A stretch of DNA of 64,000 nt from Bradyrhizobium tropiciagri (GTDB taxonomy: Bacteria > Pseudomonadota > Alphaproteobacteria > Rhizobiales > Xanthobacteraceae), in assembly GCF_001189845.1 (NCBI RefSeq), contig NZ_LFLZ01000004.1, positions 186,001-250,000 of the forward strand. Reading direction: 5' to 3'. A program made the position numbers and the translations under genes. The notes beneath the pieces were generated by a model. It was given only the letters and a program-made list of their open reading frames with translations. It was not told the DNA's origin and made no database searches. This document shows, piece after piece, positions 52,271 through 60,708 of this stretch (positions are counted from its first letter, which is position 1; each line of letters opens with the position of its first letter).

Positions 52271-53920
52271 ATGAGTGCAGCTCAAAACCAGTACTCGATC
52301 GGGCTCGACAAGACGCCCGCCAACTACGTGCCGCTGACGCCGCTGAGCTTCCTGGCGCGCTCGGCCGCGGTCTATCCCGACCACGTCAGCGCGGTCTATG
52401 AGGGCCGTAGCTTCACCTGGAAACAGACCTACGAGCGTTGCAAACGCTTCGCGTCCTATCTCTCGGGCCATGGAATCGGTCATGGCGACACGGTCGCGGC
52501 GATGCTGCCGAACATCCCGGCGATGAACGAGCTGCACTTCGCGGTGCCGATGACCGGCGCGGTGCTCAATGCCTTGAACATCCGCCTCGACGCGGCGTCG
52601 ATCGCGTTCCAGCTCGACCATGGCGGCGCCAGGATCATCCTGGTCGATCCCGAATTCTCCGGCGTGATCGCGGAAGCGCTGACGCTGATGAAGGGCCCAA
52701 AGCCGTTCGTGATCGATGTCGATGACGCGGCGTTTGTGGGCGGCAAGCGGATCGGCGAGATCGAGTACGAAGCAGCGGTCGCGGCTGGCGATCCGGCATT
52801 CGTGGAACGGCCGCCGGCCGACGAATGGGATGCGATCGCGCTGAGCTACACGTCGGGCACGACGGGCAATCCCAAGGGCGTGGTGACCCATCATCGCGGC
52901 GCGTACCTGAACGCCGTCAGCAACATCCTCGCCGGCAATCTCGGCCAGCATCCGGTCTATCTCTGGACGCTGCCGATGTTCCACTGCAACGGCTGGTGCT
53001 TCCCGTGGACGATCGCAGCGACCGCCGGCGTCAATGTCTGTCTGCGCAAGGTCGATCCGGCCAAGATCTTCGAGCTGATCCCCAAGCACGGCGTCACCCA
53101 CATGTGCGGCGCGCCGATCGTCTACAACACGCTGATCAACGCGCCCGATGCGCCGAAGGGCGGCAAGGCCAAGCCGGTCATCGGCCTGATCGCGGGCGCA
53201 GCGCCGCCGGTTGCGGTGCTCGAGGGCGCCGAGCGCATCGGCGTCAAGCTGACCCATGTCTATGGTCTGACCGAGGTCTACGGCCCCGCGTCGGTCTGCG
53301 CCGAGCAACCCGGCTGGGACGAACTGTCGGCCGATGCGCGTGCGCAGCTGAAACGGCGTCAGGGCGTGTCTTATCCGCTTCAGGAAGGCGTCACGGTGCT
53401 CGATCCCGAGACCATGCGCGAGGTGCCGCGCGATGGCGAGACCATCGGCGAGGTCATGTTCCGCGGCAACATCGTGATGAAGGGCTATCTCAAGAACGAG
53501 AAGGCGACGCAGGAAGCGTTTGCCGGCGGCTGGTTTCACACCGGCGATCTCGGCGTGCTCGACGAGCACGGCTACGTCATCATCAAGGACCGCTCCAAGG
53601 ACATCATCATCTCCGGCGGCGAGAACGTCTCCTCCGTCGAGGTCGAGGACATCCTCTACAAGCACCCGGCCGTGCTGTTCGCGGCGGTCGTCGCCAAGCC
53701 CGATCCGAAATGGGGCGAAGTGCCCTGTGCCTTCATCGAGCTCAAGGACGGCGCCAAGGCGACCGAGGCCGAGATCATCGCCTATTGCCGCGAGCACATG
53801 TCGGGCTTCAAGACACCGAAATCAGTGGTGTTCGGCGTGATCCCGAAGACATCCACGGGCAAGATCCAGAAATTCCTGCTGCGCAACGCAGTCGGATCGG
53901 CCAAGGCGATTTCGGCGTAA
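52271..53920 (+). CDS. AMP-forming acyl-CoA synthetase
   Basis: A 549-residue ANL-superfamily ligase that makes an acyl-CoA from an acid, ATP and CoA. The P-loop-like motif is YTSGTTGNPKGVVTHHRG (about 196-213). Core motif GLTEVYGP, the hinge region GWFHTGDLGVLDEHGYVIIKDR and the catalytic Lys in KTSTGKIQKFLLR near 535 are all present. The closest named relatives by motif are medium-chain and methylmercaptopropionate-CoA ligases. Co-transcription with a TRAP transporter suggests it activates the imported acid. Confidence 0.92.
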   Translation: MSAAQNQYSIGLDKTPANYVPLTPLSFLARSAAVYPDHVSAVYEGRSFTWKQTYERCKRFASYLSGHGIGHGDTVAAMLPNIPAMNELHFAVPMTGAVLNALNIRLDAASIAFQLDHGGARIILVDPEFSGVIAEALTLMKGPKPFVIDVDDAAFVGGKRIGEIEYEAAVAAGDPAFVERPPADEWDAIALSYTSGTTGNPKGVVTHHRGAYLNAVSNILAGNLGQHPVYLWTLPMFHCNGWCFPWTIAATAGVNVCLRKVDPAKIFELIPKHGVTHMCGAPIVYNTLINAPDAPKGGKAKPVIGLIAGAAPPVAVLEGAERIGVKLTHVYGLTEVYGPASVCAEQPGWDELSADARAQLKRRQGVSYPLQEGVTVLDPETMREVPRDGETIGEVMFRGNIVMKGYLKNEKATQEAFAGGWFHTGDLGVLDEHGYVIIKDRSKDIIISGGENVSSVEVEDILYKHPAVLFAAVVAKPDPKWGEVPCAFIELKDGAKATEAEIIAYCREHMSGFKTPKSVVFGVIPKTSTGKIQKFLLRNAVGSAKAISA

Positions 53921-53930
53921 GCTGCGGCGC

Positions 53931-54398
53931 TCAGCCCTCCGCGAGGCGGCCGAGCAGCTCGTACAGCAATCGCTTCTCGTCGGCCTTGAGCGGCGCCAGT
54001 GTCGTCGCGGTGCATTCGGTCTCGATCGGAATCAACTGCTCGACCAGCGCCGCGCCGGCCGCGGTCAGATCGATCAGGATCAGCCGCTTGTCGGTCGGAT
54101 CGCGCCGCGTCGCGAGCAGGCGCCGCTTCTTCAGCCGCAGCACGACGTCGCGGATGTTGGCCGGCTCCATCGCGACCAGCCGTCCGAGCAGGTTCTGCGA
54201 CAGTGCCCCGCGTTCGTAGAGCCGTGCGAGCGTCGCGTATTGCGGCGCCGTCAAATCGTAGGACCCGATCCGCTCGACCAGGTTGGACGAGGCGCGCTGA
54301 TAGGCCCGGCGCAGCAGGAAGCCGACCTGGTCCTCCAGCCTGTAGCTCGACGCAAGGCGTCTGACCGGCGCCTCTGCCTTAGTCGACGTTCTCGGCAT
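53931..54398 (-). CDS. MarR-family transcriptional regulator
   Basis: A 155-residue winged-helix regulator. The recognition part is LSQNLLGRLVAMEPANIRDVVLRLKKRRLL and the wing is RRDPTDKRLILIDLT. It overlaps the nitroreductase gene by 20 bases and is transcribed after it, so a palindrome upstream of that gene (55150-55173) is the likely autoregulatory operator. It is convergent with the ligase gene, 10 bases away, and may also regulate the TRAP operon (inference). Confidence 0.9.
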   Translation of the reverse strand: MPRTSTKAEAPVRRLASSYRLEDQVGFLLRRAYQRASSNLVERIGSYDLTAPQYATLARLYERGALSQNLLGRLVAMEPANIRDVVLRLKKRRLLATRRDPTDKRLILIDLTAAGAALVEQLIPIETECTATTLAPLKADEKRLLYELLGRLAEG

Positions 54399-55137
54399 CG
54401 CGGTACATCACCTTGTGGCGCGTGGCCGAAACCCATTCGTCGATCTCGGCTTCCGTCATGAAGTGCCGATCATCGAACCTGTTCCAGTTGCTGATGTCGG
54501 CCAGGCTCTTCTTCCAGCGCTTGTATGGCGGCTTGGCCGGCGGGCCGAAGCACATGATGTCGAGCACGGATAATTCGTCGGGGATGCCGAGCAGCGGCTT
54601 CATCGCCTGCTGCGCCTTCTCCTGCCCGATCGCGGTCACCCACCAGACGTTATAACCGAGGGCGGCCGCGGCGAGATGCGCCGACATCGTCGCCGCCGCG
54701 ACGCTCTGCAACAGGATGCGCTCGGCATTCTCCTTGTACATCTTGTCGAGCTCGGAGCCGTCATTGAGCACCGGAAACGCCTTGACCCAGCGAAAGTCGC
54801 TGGCGACGACGATGAAACCTGGGGCCGACGCGAGGCCACGATAATCGGGCGTCGGAAACTTCATCTTGAGCCGGGCGCGCGCGACCTGCTCCTCGCGGAA
54901 ATATTCGGTGATTTGGTTCTTCAAACTCTGATCAGTGACCACGATGAAGTGCCAGGGCTGCGCATTGGCGCCTGACGGCGCGTGCCGCGCCGCTTCCAGG
55001 ATCATGTCGTAATGTTCCGGCGGCATCGCGTAGCTGGAGTCGAACGCCCGGCTCGTAAGCCGGTTCTTCACGATGTCCATCAGCGCGTCATACCGCGCGC
55101 GGTCGGTGTAATCCCGCACTGCCACAGCTTCCGCCAT
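54379..55137 (-). CDS. Nitroreductase-family flavoenzyme
   Basis: A 252-residue FMN-dependent oxidoreductase. VKNRLTSRAFDSSYAMPPEHY and EAARHAPSGANAQPWHFIVV are the FMN-binding N-terminal motifs, and LAAAALGYNVWWVTAIG is the core helix. Members reduce nitro groups, quinones or enoates, or dehalogenate. The C-terminal extension GPPAKPPYKRWKKSLADISNWNRFD is typical of a soluble subgroup. It is the first gene of a two-gene operon with MarR, which suggests induction by an aromatic or electrophilic compound. Confidence 0.88.
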   Translation of the reverse strand: MAEAVAVRDYTDRARYDALMDIVKNRLTSRAFDSSYAMPPEHYDMILEAARHAPSGANAQPWHFIVVTDQSLKNQITEYFREEQVARARLKMKFPTPDYRGLASAPGFIVVASDFRWVKAFPVLNDGSELDKMYKENAERILLQSVAAATMSAHLAAAALGYNVWWVTAIGQEKAQQAMKPLLGIPDELSVLDIMCFGPPAKPPYKRWKKSLADISNWNRFDDRHFMTEAEIDEWVSATRHKVMYRDAENVD

Positions 55138-55149
55138 TGAGGCCTCCCG

Positions 55150-55173
55150 ATATTGTTATGATCATAACGATAT
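55150..55173. promoter_or_regulatory. 24-bp palindrome, candidate MarR operator
   Basis: ATATTGTTATGA followed by its near-exact reverse complement (one mismatch pair). It ends 13 bases upstream of the nitroreductase start, where a repressor would block the promoter or early elongation. MarR proteins usually bind A/T-rich palindromes of this size. Confidence 0.75.
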
Positions 55174-55289
55174 CGAAAGCGCGCAAAAGGTCAATGGCCG
55201 GCTGCGATGCGGCGCGATCAGCTTGGCGCGTGGAAACACGCGCCCGCGTCGACGCGTGACGTCCAGCCAGTTCAGGATGATTGAGGTCT

Positions 55290-56096
55290 TCAGCCCGCCC
55301 GATCGAGCGTGAGCCGCATCCCGTCATAGGCCGGGATCACGCCGGCCGGCAGGCTCTGCCGCAGTACCTCGTAGTCGAGGTCGGAATGCATGTTGGTGAT
55401 CACGGCGCGCTTCGGCTTGAAGCGCTCGATCCACGACAGCGCGTCGGCGACGCTGAAATGGCTGGGATGCGGCGCATAGCGCAGGCCGTCGACGATCCAG
55501 AGATCGAGGCCTTGCAGCGCTGGCCAGCTCTCCTGGGGAATGTCGTGCAGATCGGGTGTGTAGGCGGCATCGCCGATGCGATAGCCGAGCGCGGGAATTT
55601 GGCCATGCTGCACCAGGAAGGCCTCGAGCTTCAGCGGACCGCCCTTCCCTTGCACCGTGTGGCTCTCGCCGGCCTCGATCGAATGCCGTGTCAGGATCGG
55701 CGGATAGTCGCTCCCCTCCGGCGAGATGAAGCAGTAGGAGAACCGCGCCATGATGTCCTTGGCGGTCGACTGGTTGAAGTAGACCGGGATGCGGCGGCGC
55801 TGGTGCAGCACCACCGAGCGCAGATCGTCGATGCCGTGGGTCTGGTCGGCGTGCTCATGGGTCAGGAACACCGCGTCGATATGCTCGACATTGGCATCGA
55901 TCAACTGCTCGCGCAGATCGGGCGCCGTATCGATCACGACCCGCGTGGTGCCGTGCTCCATGGTGCGCTCGGCCATGATCGAGCAGCGGCGGCGGCGGTT
56001 TTTTGGATTGTTCGGATCGCAGGCGCCCCAACCGAGCGCCGGGCGCGGCACGCCGGCGGATGAGCCGCAGCCCAGGATTGTCAGTGTCAGCGTCAT
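55290..56096 (-). CDS. Metallo-beta-lactamase-fold hydrolase (PhnP-like)
   Basis: A 268-residue metal-dependent hydrolase. LTILGCGSSAGVPRPALGWGACD is the start seen in PhnP/YcbX-like phosphodiesterases. The metal site is THEHADQTHG (His-x-His-x-Asp-x2-His) with further ligands in HPSHFSV and NMHSD. Its start overlaps the tatD stop (ATGA), placing it at the end of the metG-tatD operon. The substrate may be a cyclic nucleotide or phosphodiester (family knowledge). Confidence 0.88.
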   Translation of the reverse strand: MTLTLTILGCGSSAGVPRPALGWGACDPNNPKNRRRRCSIMAERTMEHGTTRVVIDTAPDLREQLIDANVEHIDAVFLTHEHADQTHGIDDLRSVVLHQRRRIPVYFNQSTAKDIMARFSYCFISPEGSDYPPILTRHSIEAGESHTVQGKGGPLKLEAFLVQHGQIPALGYRIGDAAYTPDLHDIPQESWPALQGLDLWIVDGLRYAPHPSHFSVADALSWIERFKPKRAVITNMHSDLDYEVLRQSLPAGVIPAYDGMRLTLDRAG

Positions 56097-56902
56097 GCAG
56101 CAACCTTCGGCGCCGGCACCTTGGAGAACAGCCGGAAGAAATTTTCGGTGGTCTGCCGCGAGATCTCTTCCACGGAGACACCGCGGGTTTCGGCGAGCAC
56201 CTTGGCGACCTCGACGACGTAAGCCGGCTCATTGCGCTTGCCGCGGAATTTTCCGGGCGCAAGATACGGCGCGTCGGTCTCGACCATGATGCGGTCGGCC
56301 GGCAACTCGGCGGCCAGCGCGCGGAGGGCGTCCGACTTCTTGAAGGTCAGGATGCCCGTGAAGGAGATCGACAGCCCGAGCGTGATCGCCTTCATCGCGA
56401 GTTCGCGCCCGCCGGTGTAGCAGTGCAGGACGGCCTTGAACGGCCCCTTCGCGACCTCGTCCTCCAGGATGCGGCCGCAATCCTCGTCGGCCTCCCTGGT
56501 GTGGATAACGAGCGGCAGGCCGGTTTCGCGCGCCGCCGCGATATGCGCACGGAATCCGCGCTCCTGCGCCTCGCGCGAACCATGCTCGTAGAAATAATCC
56601 AGCCCCGCCTCGCCGAGCGCCACGACCTTCGGATGCTTGGTCAGCTCGATCAGCTCGCTGGCCGGGATGCCGTCTTCTTCATCGGCATGATGCGGATGGG
56701 TGCCGACCGAGCAGTAAACGTCCGGGAAGCGCTCCGTGATCGCAAGCAGGCCGCCGAGCCGCTTCACGCGGGTCGAGATCGTCACCATACGGCCGACCCC
56801 GGCCGCTTCGGCACGCTCGACGATCCCGTCGAGATCGTCGGCGAAGTCAGGAAAATCGAGATGGCAGTGACTGTCGACCAGCATGAATTTCGAACCGCTC
56901 AT
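56093..56902 (-). CDS. tatD: TatD-family metal-dependent hydrolase/DNase
   Basis: A 269-residue TIM-barrel hydrolase. The N-terminal DSHCHLDF gives the first metal ligands. [35 protein letters not shown] and ETDAPYLAP complete the site. TatD/YcfH proteins show 3'-5' exonuclease or quality-control activities. The ATG at 56902 overlaps the metG stop. The order metG-tatD-MBL is conserved across alphaproteobacteria. Confidence 0.93.
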   Translation of the reverse strand: MSGSKFMLVDSHCHLDFPDFADDLDGIVERAEAAGVGRMVTISTRVKRLGGLLAITERFPDVYCSVGTHPHHADEEDGIPASELIELTKHPKVVALGEAGLDYFYEHGSREAQERGFRAHIAAARETGLPLVIHTREADEDCGRILEDEVAKGPFKAVLHCYTGGRELAMKAITLGLSISFTGILTFKKSDALRALAAELPADRIMVETDAPYLAPGKFRGKRNEPAYVVEVAKVLAETRGVSVEEISRQTTENFFRLFSKVPAPKVAA

Positions 56903-58881
56903 TCGGTCTTCGGTTCCACGTAGCGCGGGAACACGCCGACAGGCGCCGGCAGCGTCGTACCCGGCCTGATCCGCTCTGCGATCGCCGTGAAGCTGCGGGC
57001 GTCCGCTGATATGCCGAGGCTGTCGAGCATCTTGCCGCAGGACTCGGGCATCACGGCCTGCGCCATGATCGCGATCTGCCGCACGACTTCGGCGGTGACA
57101 TAGAGTACCGTCTTCTGGCGCGCCGGATCGGTCTTGGCCAGCGCCCACGGCGCCTCGCCGGCAAAGTAGCGGTTGGCCTCCGCGACCACGGCCCAGACCG
57201 TGTTGAGCCATTGATGGATCTGCTGCGCCGCCATCGCGGTCCTCGACGTCTCCAGCATGGCGTCGGCCTGCGCCAGGATTGCCTTGTCGTTGTCGCTGAA
57301 CTCGCCGGGCTCCGGCAGCACGCCGCCGAGTTGCTTGGCGATCATCGACAGCGAGCGCTGCGCCAGATTGCCGAAATCATTGGCGAGGTCGGCATTGATG
57401 CGCGCGACGATGGCCTCGTGGTTGTAGTTGCCGTCCTGGCCGAACGGCACTTCGCGCAGGAAGAAGTAACGCACCTGGTCGACGCCATACTGGTTGGCGA
57501 GATTGAAGGGATCGACCACGTTGCCGACCGACTTCGACATCTTCTCCCCCCTGTTGAACAGGAAGCCGTGCGCATAGACGCGCTTCTGCAAGGGAATGCC
57601 GGCCGACATCAGGAAGGCCGGCCAGTACACCGCGTGGAAGCGGATGATGTCCTTGCCGATGATGTGCACGTCCGCCGGCCAGTAGCGCCAGTGCTTGTCG
57701 CTTTCGTCGGGATAGCCGACACCGGTGATGTAGTTGGTGAGCGCGTCGACCCAGACATACATCACGTGCTCGGGATCGTTGGGGACCTTGACGCCCCAGT
57801 CGAACGTGGTGCGCGAGATCGAGAGGTCCTTCAGCCCGCCGCGCACGAAGCTCATCACCTCGTTGCGGCGCGAATCGGGGCCGATGAAATCGGGCTGGCT
57901 CTCATAGAGGTGCAAGAGCTTGTCCTGGTAGGCCGAGAGCTTGAAGAAATAGCTCTTCTCCTCGACCCACTCGACCGGTGTGCCCTGCGGACCGCGGCGG
58001 ACATTGTCCTCGCCAACAGTGGTCTCATCCTCGGCGTAATAGGCCTCGTCGCGCACCGAGTACCAGCCGGCATAGGTGTCGATATAGATGTCGCCATTGT
58101 CCTGCATGCGGCGCCAGATTTCCTGCACCGACTTGTGGTGAGCAGGTTCCGAGGTGCGGATGAAGCGATCGAAGGAGACGTTGAGCCGCTCGTCCATCTC
58201 CTTGAACCGCGCGGCGTTGCGGGTCGCGAGATCGTACGGCGTCATCCCCTCGCCCTGCGCGGTCTGGATCATCTTCTGGCCGTGCTCGTCGGTGCCGGTC
58301 AGGAAGAACACGTCCTTGCCGTCGAGCCGCTGGAAGCGCGCCAGCGCATCGGTCGCGATCGCCTCATAGGCGTGGCCGATATGCGGCTGGCCGTTCGGAT
58401 AAGCGATCGCGGTGGTGATGTAATAGACGTTGCCGCGATCTGCGGCGGGGGCCGATGCAACCGCGGACACAGGAGCTGCAGCTGCGGGCTTGGCCTGCTT
58501 CGGCGCACGAACCGTTGCCGGCTTCGGAGCCTTCTCGGCAACCGGAGCCTTCGGAGCAGCGGGCTTCTTTGCAACCGTCGCAACGGCCGCTGTGGCGGCC
58601 TTCTTCGGCGCGGTCTTGGCGGCCTTCGCCGCAGCCTTCTTGACTGTCTTCTTGGCCGTCGTCTTCGCAGCCTTCTTCACGGTCTTTTTGGCTGCCTTCT
58701 TCGCTCCCGACTTCTTGGCTCCCGTCTTGGCCTTGGCGGCCTTCTTCGCCGCCTTGGCGGCGCGCCCGCCCTTCTTGGCCGCGCGCGATTTCGCAGCGGC
58801 CTTCCTCGTCGCGCGGGCGGCCGATGCCTTCTTCGTCTTCTTGGCCTTCTTCGACGATGTCTTCTTAGCGGTCGCCACCAC
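56899..58881 (-). CDS. metG: Methionyl-tRNA synthetase with histone H1-like N-terminal extension
   Basis: A 660-residue enzyme that charges tRNA-Met. The catalytic core begins at about 150 ([24 protein letters not shown], with HIGH at 167-170), KMSKS is in [13 protein letters not shown], and a zinc-type Cys cluster is not evident. The core is about 510 residues, the usual size for the short form, and no C-terminal tRNA-binding domain is present. Residues 2-148 form an added, disordered tail of Lys, Ala, Thr and Pro with repeated [14 protein letters not shown] units, like histone H1 or HU-tail sequences. No Met occurs between residue 1 and the core, so the extension is part of the likely product unless a GTG start is used near residue 138-141. 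Confidence 0.92.
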   Translation of the reverse strand: MVATAKKTSSKKAKKTKKASAARATRKAAAKSRAAKKGGRAAKAAKKAAKAKTGAKKSGAKKAAKKTVKKAAKTTAKKTVKKAAAKAAKTAPKKAATAAVATVAKKPAAPKAPVAEKAPKPATVRAPKQAKPAAAAPVSAVASAPAADRGNVYYITTAIAYPNGQPHIGHAYEAIATDALARFQRLDGKDVFFLTGTDEHGQKMIQTAQGEGMTPYDLATRNAARFKEMDERLNVSFDRFIRTSEPAHHKSVQEIWRRMQDNGDIYIDTYAGWYSVRDEAYYAEDETTVGEDNVRRGPQGTPVEWVEEKSYFFKLSAYQDKLLHLYESQPDFIGPDSRRNEVMSFVRGGLKDLSISRTTFDWGVKVPNDPEHVMYVWVDALTNYITGVGYPDESDKHWRYWPADVHIIGKDIIRFHAVYWPAFLMSAGIPLQKRVYAHGFLFNRGEKMSKSVGNVVDPFNLANQYGVDQVRYFFLREVPFGQDGNYNHEAIVARINADLANDFGNLAQRSLSMIAKQLGGVLPEPGEFSDNDKAILAQADAMLETSRTAMAAQQIHQWLNTVWAVVAEANRYFAGEAPWALAKTDPARQKTVLYVTAEVVRQIAIMAQAVMPESCGKMLDSLGISADARSFTAIAERIRPGTTLPAPVGVFPRYVEPKTE

Positions 58882-58924
58882 GGAATCCTTTGCAGATCGA
58901 AACGAGATTGTCGGGAGTTTTGTC

Positions 58925-58972
58925 AGACAGATGTGTTTTGAGACAGACGTGTTTTGAGATAGATGCGTTTTG
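58925..58972. repeat. Three tandem 16-bp repeats
   Basis: AGACAGATGTGTTTTG occurs three times in tandem (58925, 58941, 58957) with two or three changes per unit. They fill half of the ~100-base gap between holB and metG, just upstream of the metG start. They may be simple slippage repeats or part of the metG promoter/leader. Confidence 0.75.
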
Positions 58973-58983
58973 CGACTTGGCGT

Positions 58984-60024
58984 CTATCGGGTCGCGTCCG
59001 CGAGCATCGAAAACACCGAGAAAACCAGCGGCTTGCGCTCCAGATTGTAGGCCTCGGTATCGCGTGCGGCGCGGACGATCTTTTCCCATACCTCCGCCAG
59101 CCGTGCAAGGCGCGGCAGATTGGCATTGGCGTCGCCACTGCGCATGCGCTCGCTCATCCAGCGATCGATGCCGTCGATGAAAGCGGCGAGCGCGACGCGG
59201 TCGCTGGTGCCGAGCGCGTCGCCCAGCGCATGCAGCTCGCGCGGATCGACGCTCGGAAGTGTCGCGAGCAGCGCGGCCGTGCGCTGCTGCAGTTTGAGCG
59301 CGTCGCCGCCGAGCAGCGACAGCGCCCGGCCGACGCTGCCTTCAGAGGCCGCCGCGGCTTCAGTCAGCGCAGGATCGCCCGCTGCGATGTCGGTTGCGGC
59401 CGCGGCCGCGCGCACCACATCGTCGGTCTCCAGCGGCCGCAGCAGCAATTTGCGGCAACGGGACAGGATGGTCGGCAGCACCCGCGATGGCGCGTGGCTG
59501 ACCAGCAGGAACAGCGACTGCTGCGGCGGCTCCTCGAGGATTTTCAGCAGCGCGTTCGCAGCGTTCGGATTGAGCTCGTCGACGGTGTCGACGATGCAGA
59601 CGCGCCAGCCATCGACCGCGGCCGTCGAGCCGAAGAACGAGATCGTCTCGCGCGTCTCGTCGACCGTGATCACCGTGCGCATCACGCCGCGGTCGTTGAG
59701 GCCGCGCTCCAGCACCAGCAGGCCGCCATGGGCGCCCGCCGTGATCTGCCGCGCCACCGGATCCGAAGGATCGACCCGCAGCGTCGGCGCCGCCTGAACC
59801 TGCGACGATTTCGGATTGCGGAACGCCAGCACGAAGCGCGCCATGCGGTAGGCCAGCGTTGCCTTGCCGATCCCCTGTGCGCCGCCGATCAGCCAGGCGT
59901 GCGGAATCCGCCCGCTGCGATAGGCATCGAGCAAGGCGGTCTCCGCCTCGCGATGCCCGAACAGATCGGGTGTTTCGCGCGGATGGCGCGCTGTGCTCTC
60001 CTGCTCGACCTTGCGCGCGCTCAT
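58984..60024 (-). CDS. holB: DNA polymerase III subunit delta'
   Basis: A 346-residue clamp-loader subunit. HAWLIGGAQGIGKATLAYRMA is the degenerate P-loop, DTVDELNPNAANALLKILEEPP holds the Walker B-like acidic stretch and sensor 1 region, and SRCRKLLLRPL contains the SRC motif. The C-terminal third is the helical collar domain. The ATG at 60024 overlaps the tmk stop (ATGA). The metG gene follows after ~100 bases with tandem repeats. Confidence 0.93.
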   Translation of the reverse strand: MSARKVEQESTARHPRETPDLFGHREAETALLDAYRSGRIPHAWLIGGAQGIGKATLAYRMARFVLAFRNPKSSQVQAAPTLRVDPSDPVARQITAGAHGGLLVLERGLNDRGVMRTVITVDETRETISFFGSTAAVDGWRVCIVDTVDELNPNAANALLKILEEPPQQSLFLLVSHAPSRVLPTILSRCRKLLLRPLETDDVVRAAAAATDIAAGDPALTEAAAASEGSVGRALSLLGGDALKLQQRTAALLATLPSVDPRELHALGDALGTSDRVALAAFIDGIDRWMSERMRSGDANANLPRLARLAEVWEKIVRAARDTEAYNLERKPLVFSVFSMLADATR

Positions 60025-60707
60025 ACGGGATTGTCCGCTGTGAGCGTTGCGCGCAGATGCTCGCGCAGCGCGGCCCATATCCTGGCCGTGACCGTGTCCG
60101 GATCGGGTGTGGCGTCGATCAGGACGCAGCGCTCCGGGTCTTCGGCCGCAATCCGGCGGTAGGCGTCACGCAAATCCTGATGGAACTTGATGCCCTCGGC
60201 CTCGAAGCGATCAGCCGACGCGTTGCCGCGGCGCGCGGCGGCGCGCTGCAGGCCGACCTCGACCGGCACATCGAGGATGAAGGTCAGATCGGGCTTGAGA
60301 TCGCCGATGGTGACGCGCTGCATGGCGTTGACGAGTTCGGGCGACACCTGCCCGAGTTGGCCCTGATAGGCACGTGTGGAATCGAAGAAGCGGTCGCACA
60401 GCACCCAGATGCCCTGGTTGAGCGCCGGCAGGATCACGGTGCGGACGTGGTCGTCGCGCGCGGCGGCAAACAGCAGCGTCTCGGCCTCGGGTCCGAGCAG
60501 CTTGCCCATTCCCGACAGCACGAGATGACGAATGATCTCGGCCCCCGGCGAGCCGCCGGGCTCGCGGGTCACGATGGCGCGCAGCTTGGCGGTATCGAGG
60601 CGCTCGGCGAGCTTGCGGATCTGGGTCGATTTCCCCGACCCCTCGCCGCCTTCAAAGGTGATGAAGCGACCGCGCAAGCTCGGCCGTGGGACTGCTGCTT
60701 CCGCCAT
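60021..60707 (-). CDS. tmk: Thymidylate kinase
   Basis: A 228-residue enzyme that phosphorylates dTMP to dTDP. The P-loop is FEGGEGSGKSTQ, the DRF-type motif is LCDRFFDSTRAYQG and the LID is RRGNASADRFEAEG. The TREPGGSPGAEIIR motif is the usual substrate-binding segment. The ATG at 60707 is chosen because it leaves a short leader before the RGRFITFEG strand; it starts one base from the dacC stop. Confidence 0.95.
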   Translation of the reverse strand: MAEAAVPRPSLRGRFITFEGGEGSGKSTQIRKLAERLDTAKLRAIVTREPGGSPGAEIIRHLVLSGMGKLLGPEAETLLFAAARDDHVRTVILPALNQGIWVLCDRFFDSTRAYQGQLGQVSPELVNAMQRVTIGDLKPDLTFILDVPVEVGLQRAAARRGNASADRFEAEGIKFHQDLRDAYRRIAAEDPERCVLIDATPDPDTVTARIWAALREHLRATLTADNPV

Positions 60708-60708
60708 G

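Noticed and set aside
52202..53797. 531-codon minus-strand frame
   Set aside because: Antisense to the acyl-CoA synthetase, which has all family motifs. The minus frame is rich in Arg, Asp and His with no family resemblance.
57211..58941. 576-codon plus-strand frame with a Leu/Arg/Cys-rich end
   Set aside because: Antisense to metG; its odd composition mirrors the lysine/alanine-rich extension.
58430..58957. 175-codon Phe/Ala-rich frame resembling a membrane protein
   Set aside because: Exact antisense of the AAG/GCC-rich metG extension, so hydrophobicity is an artefact of reading Lys codons backwards.
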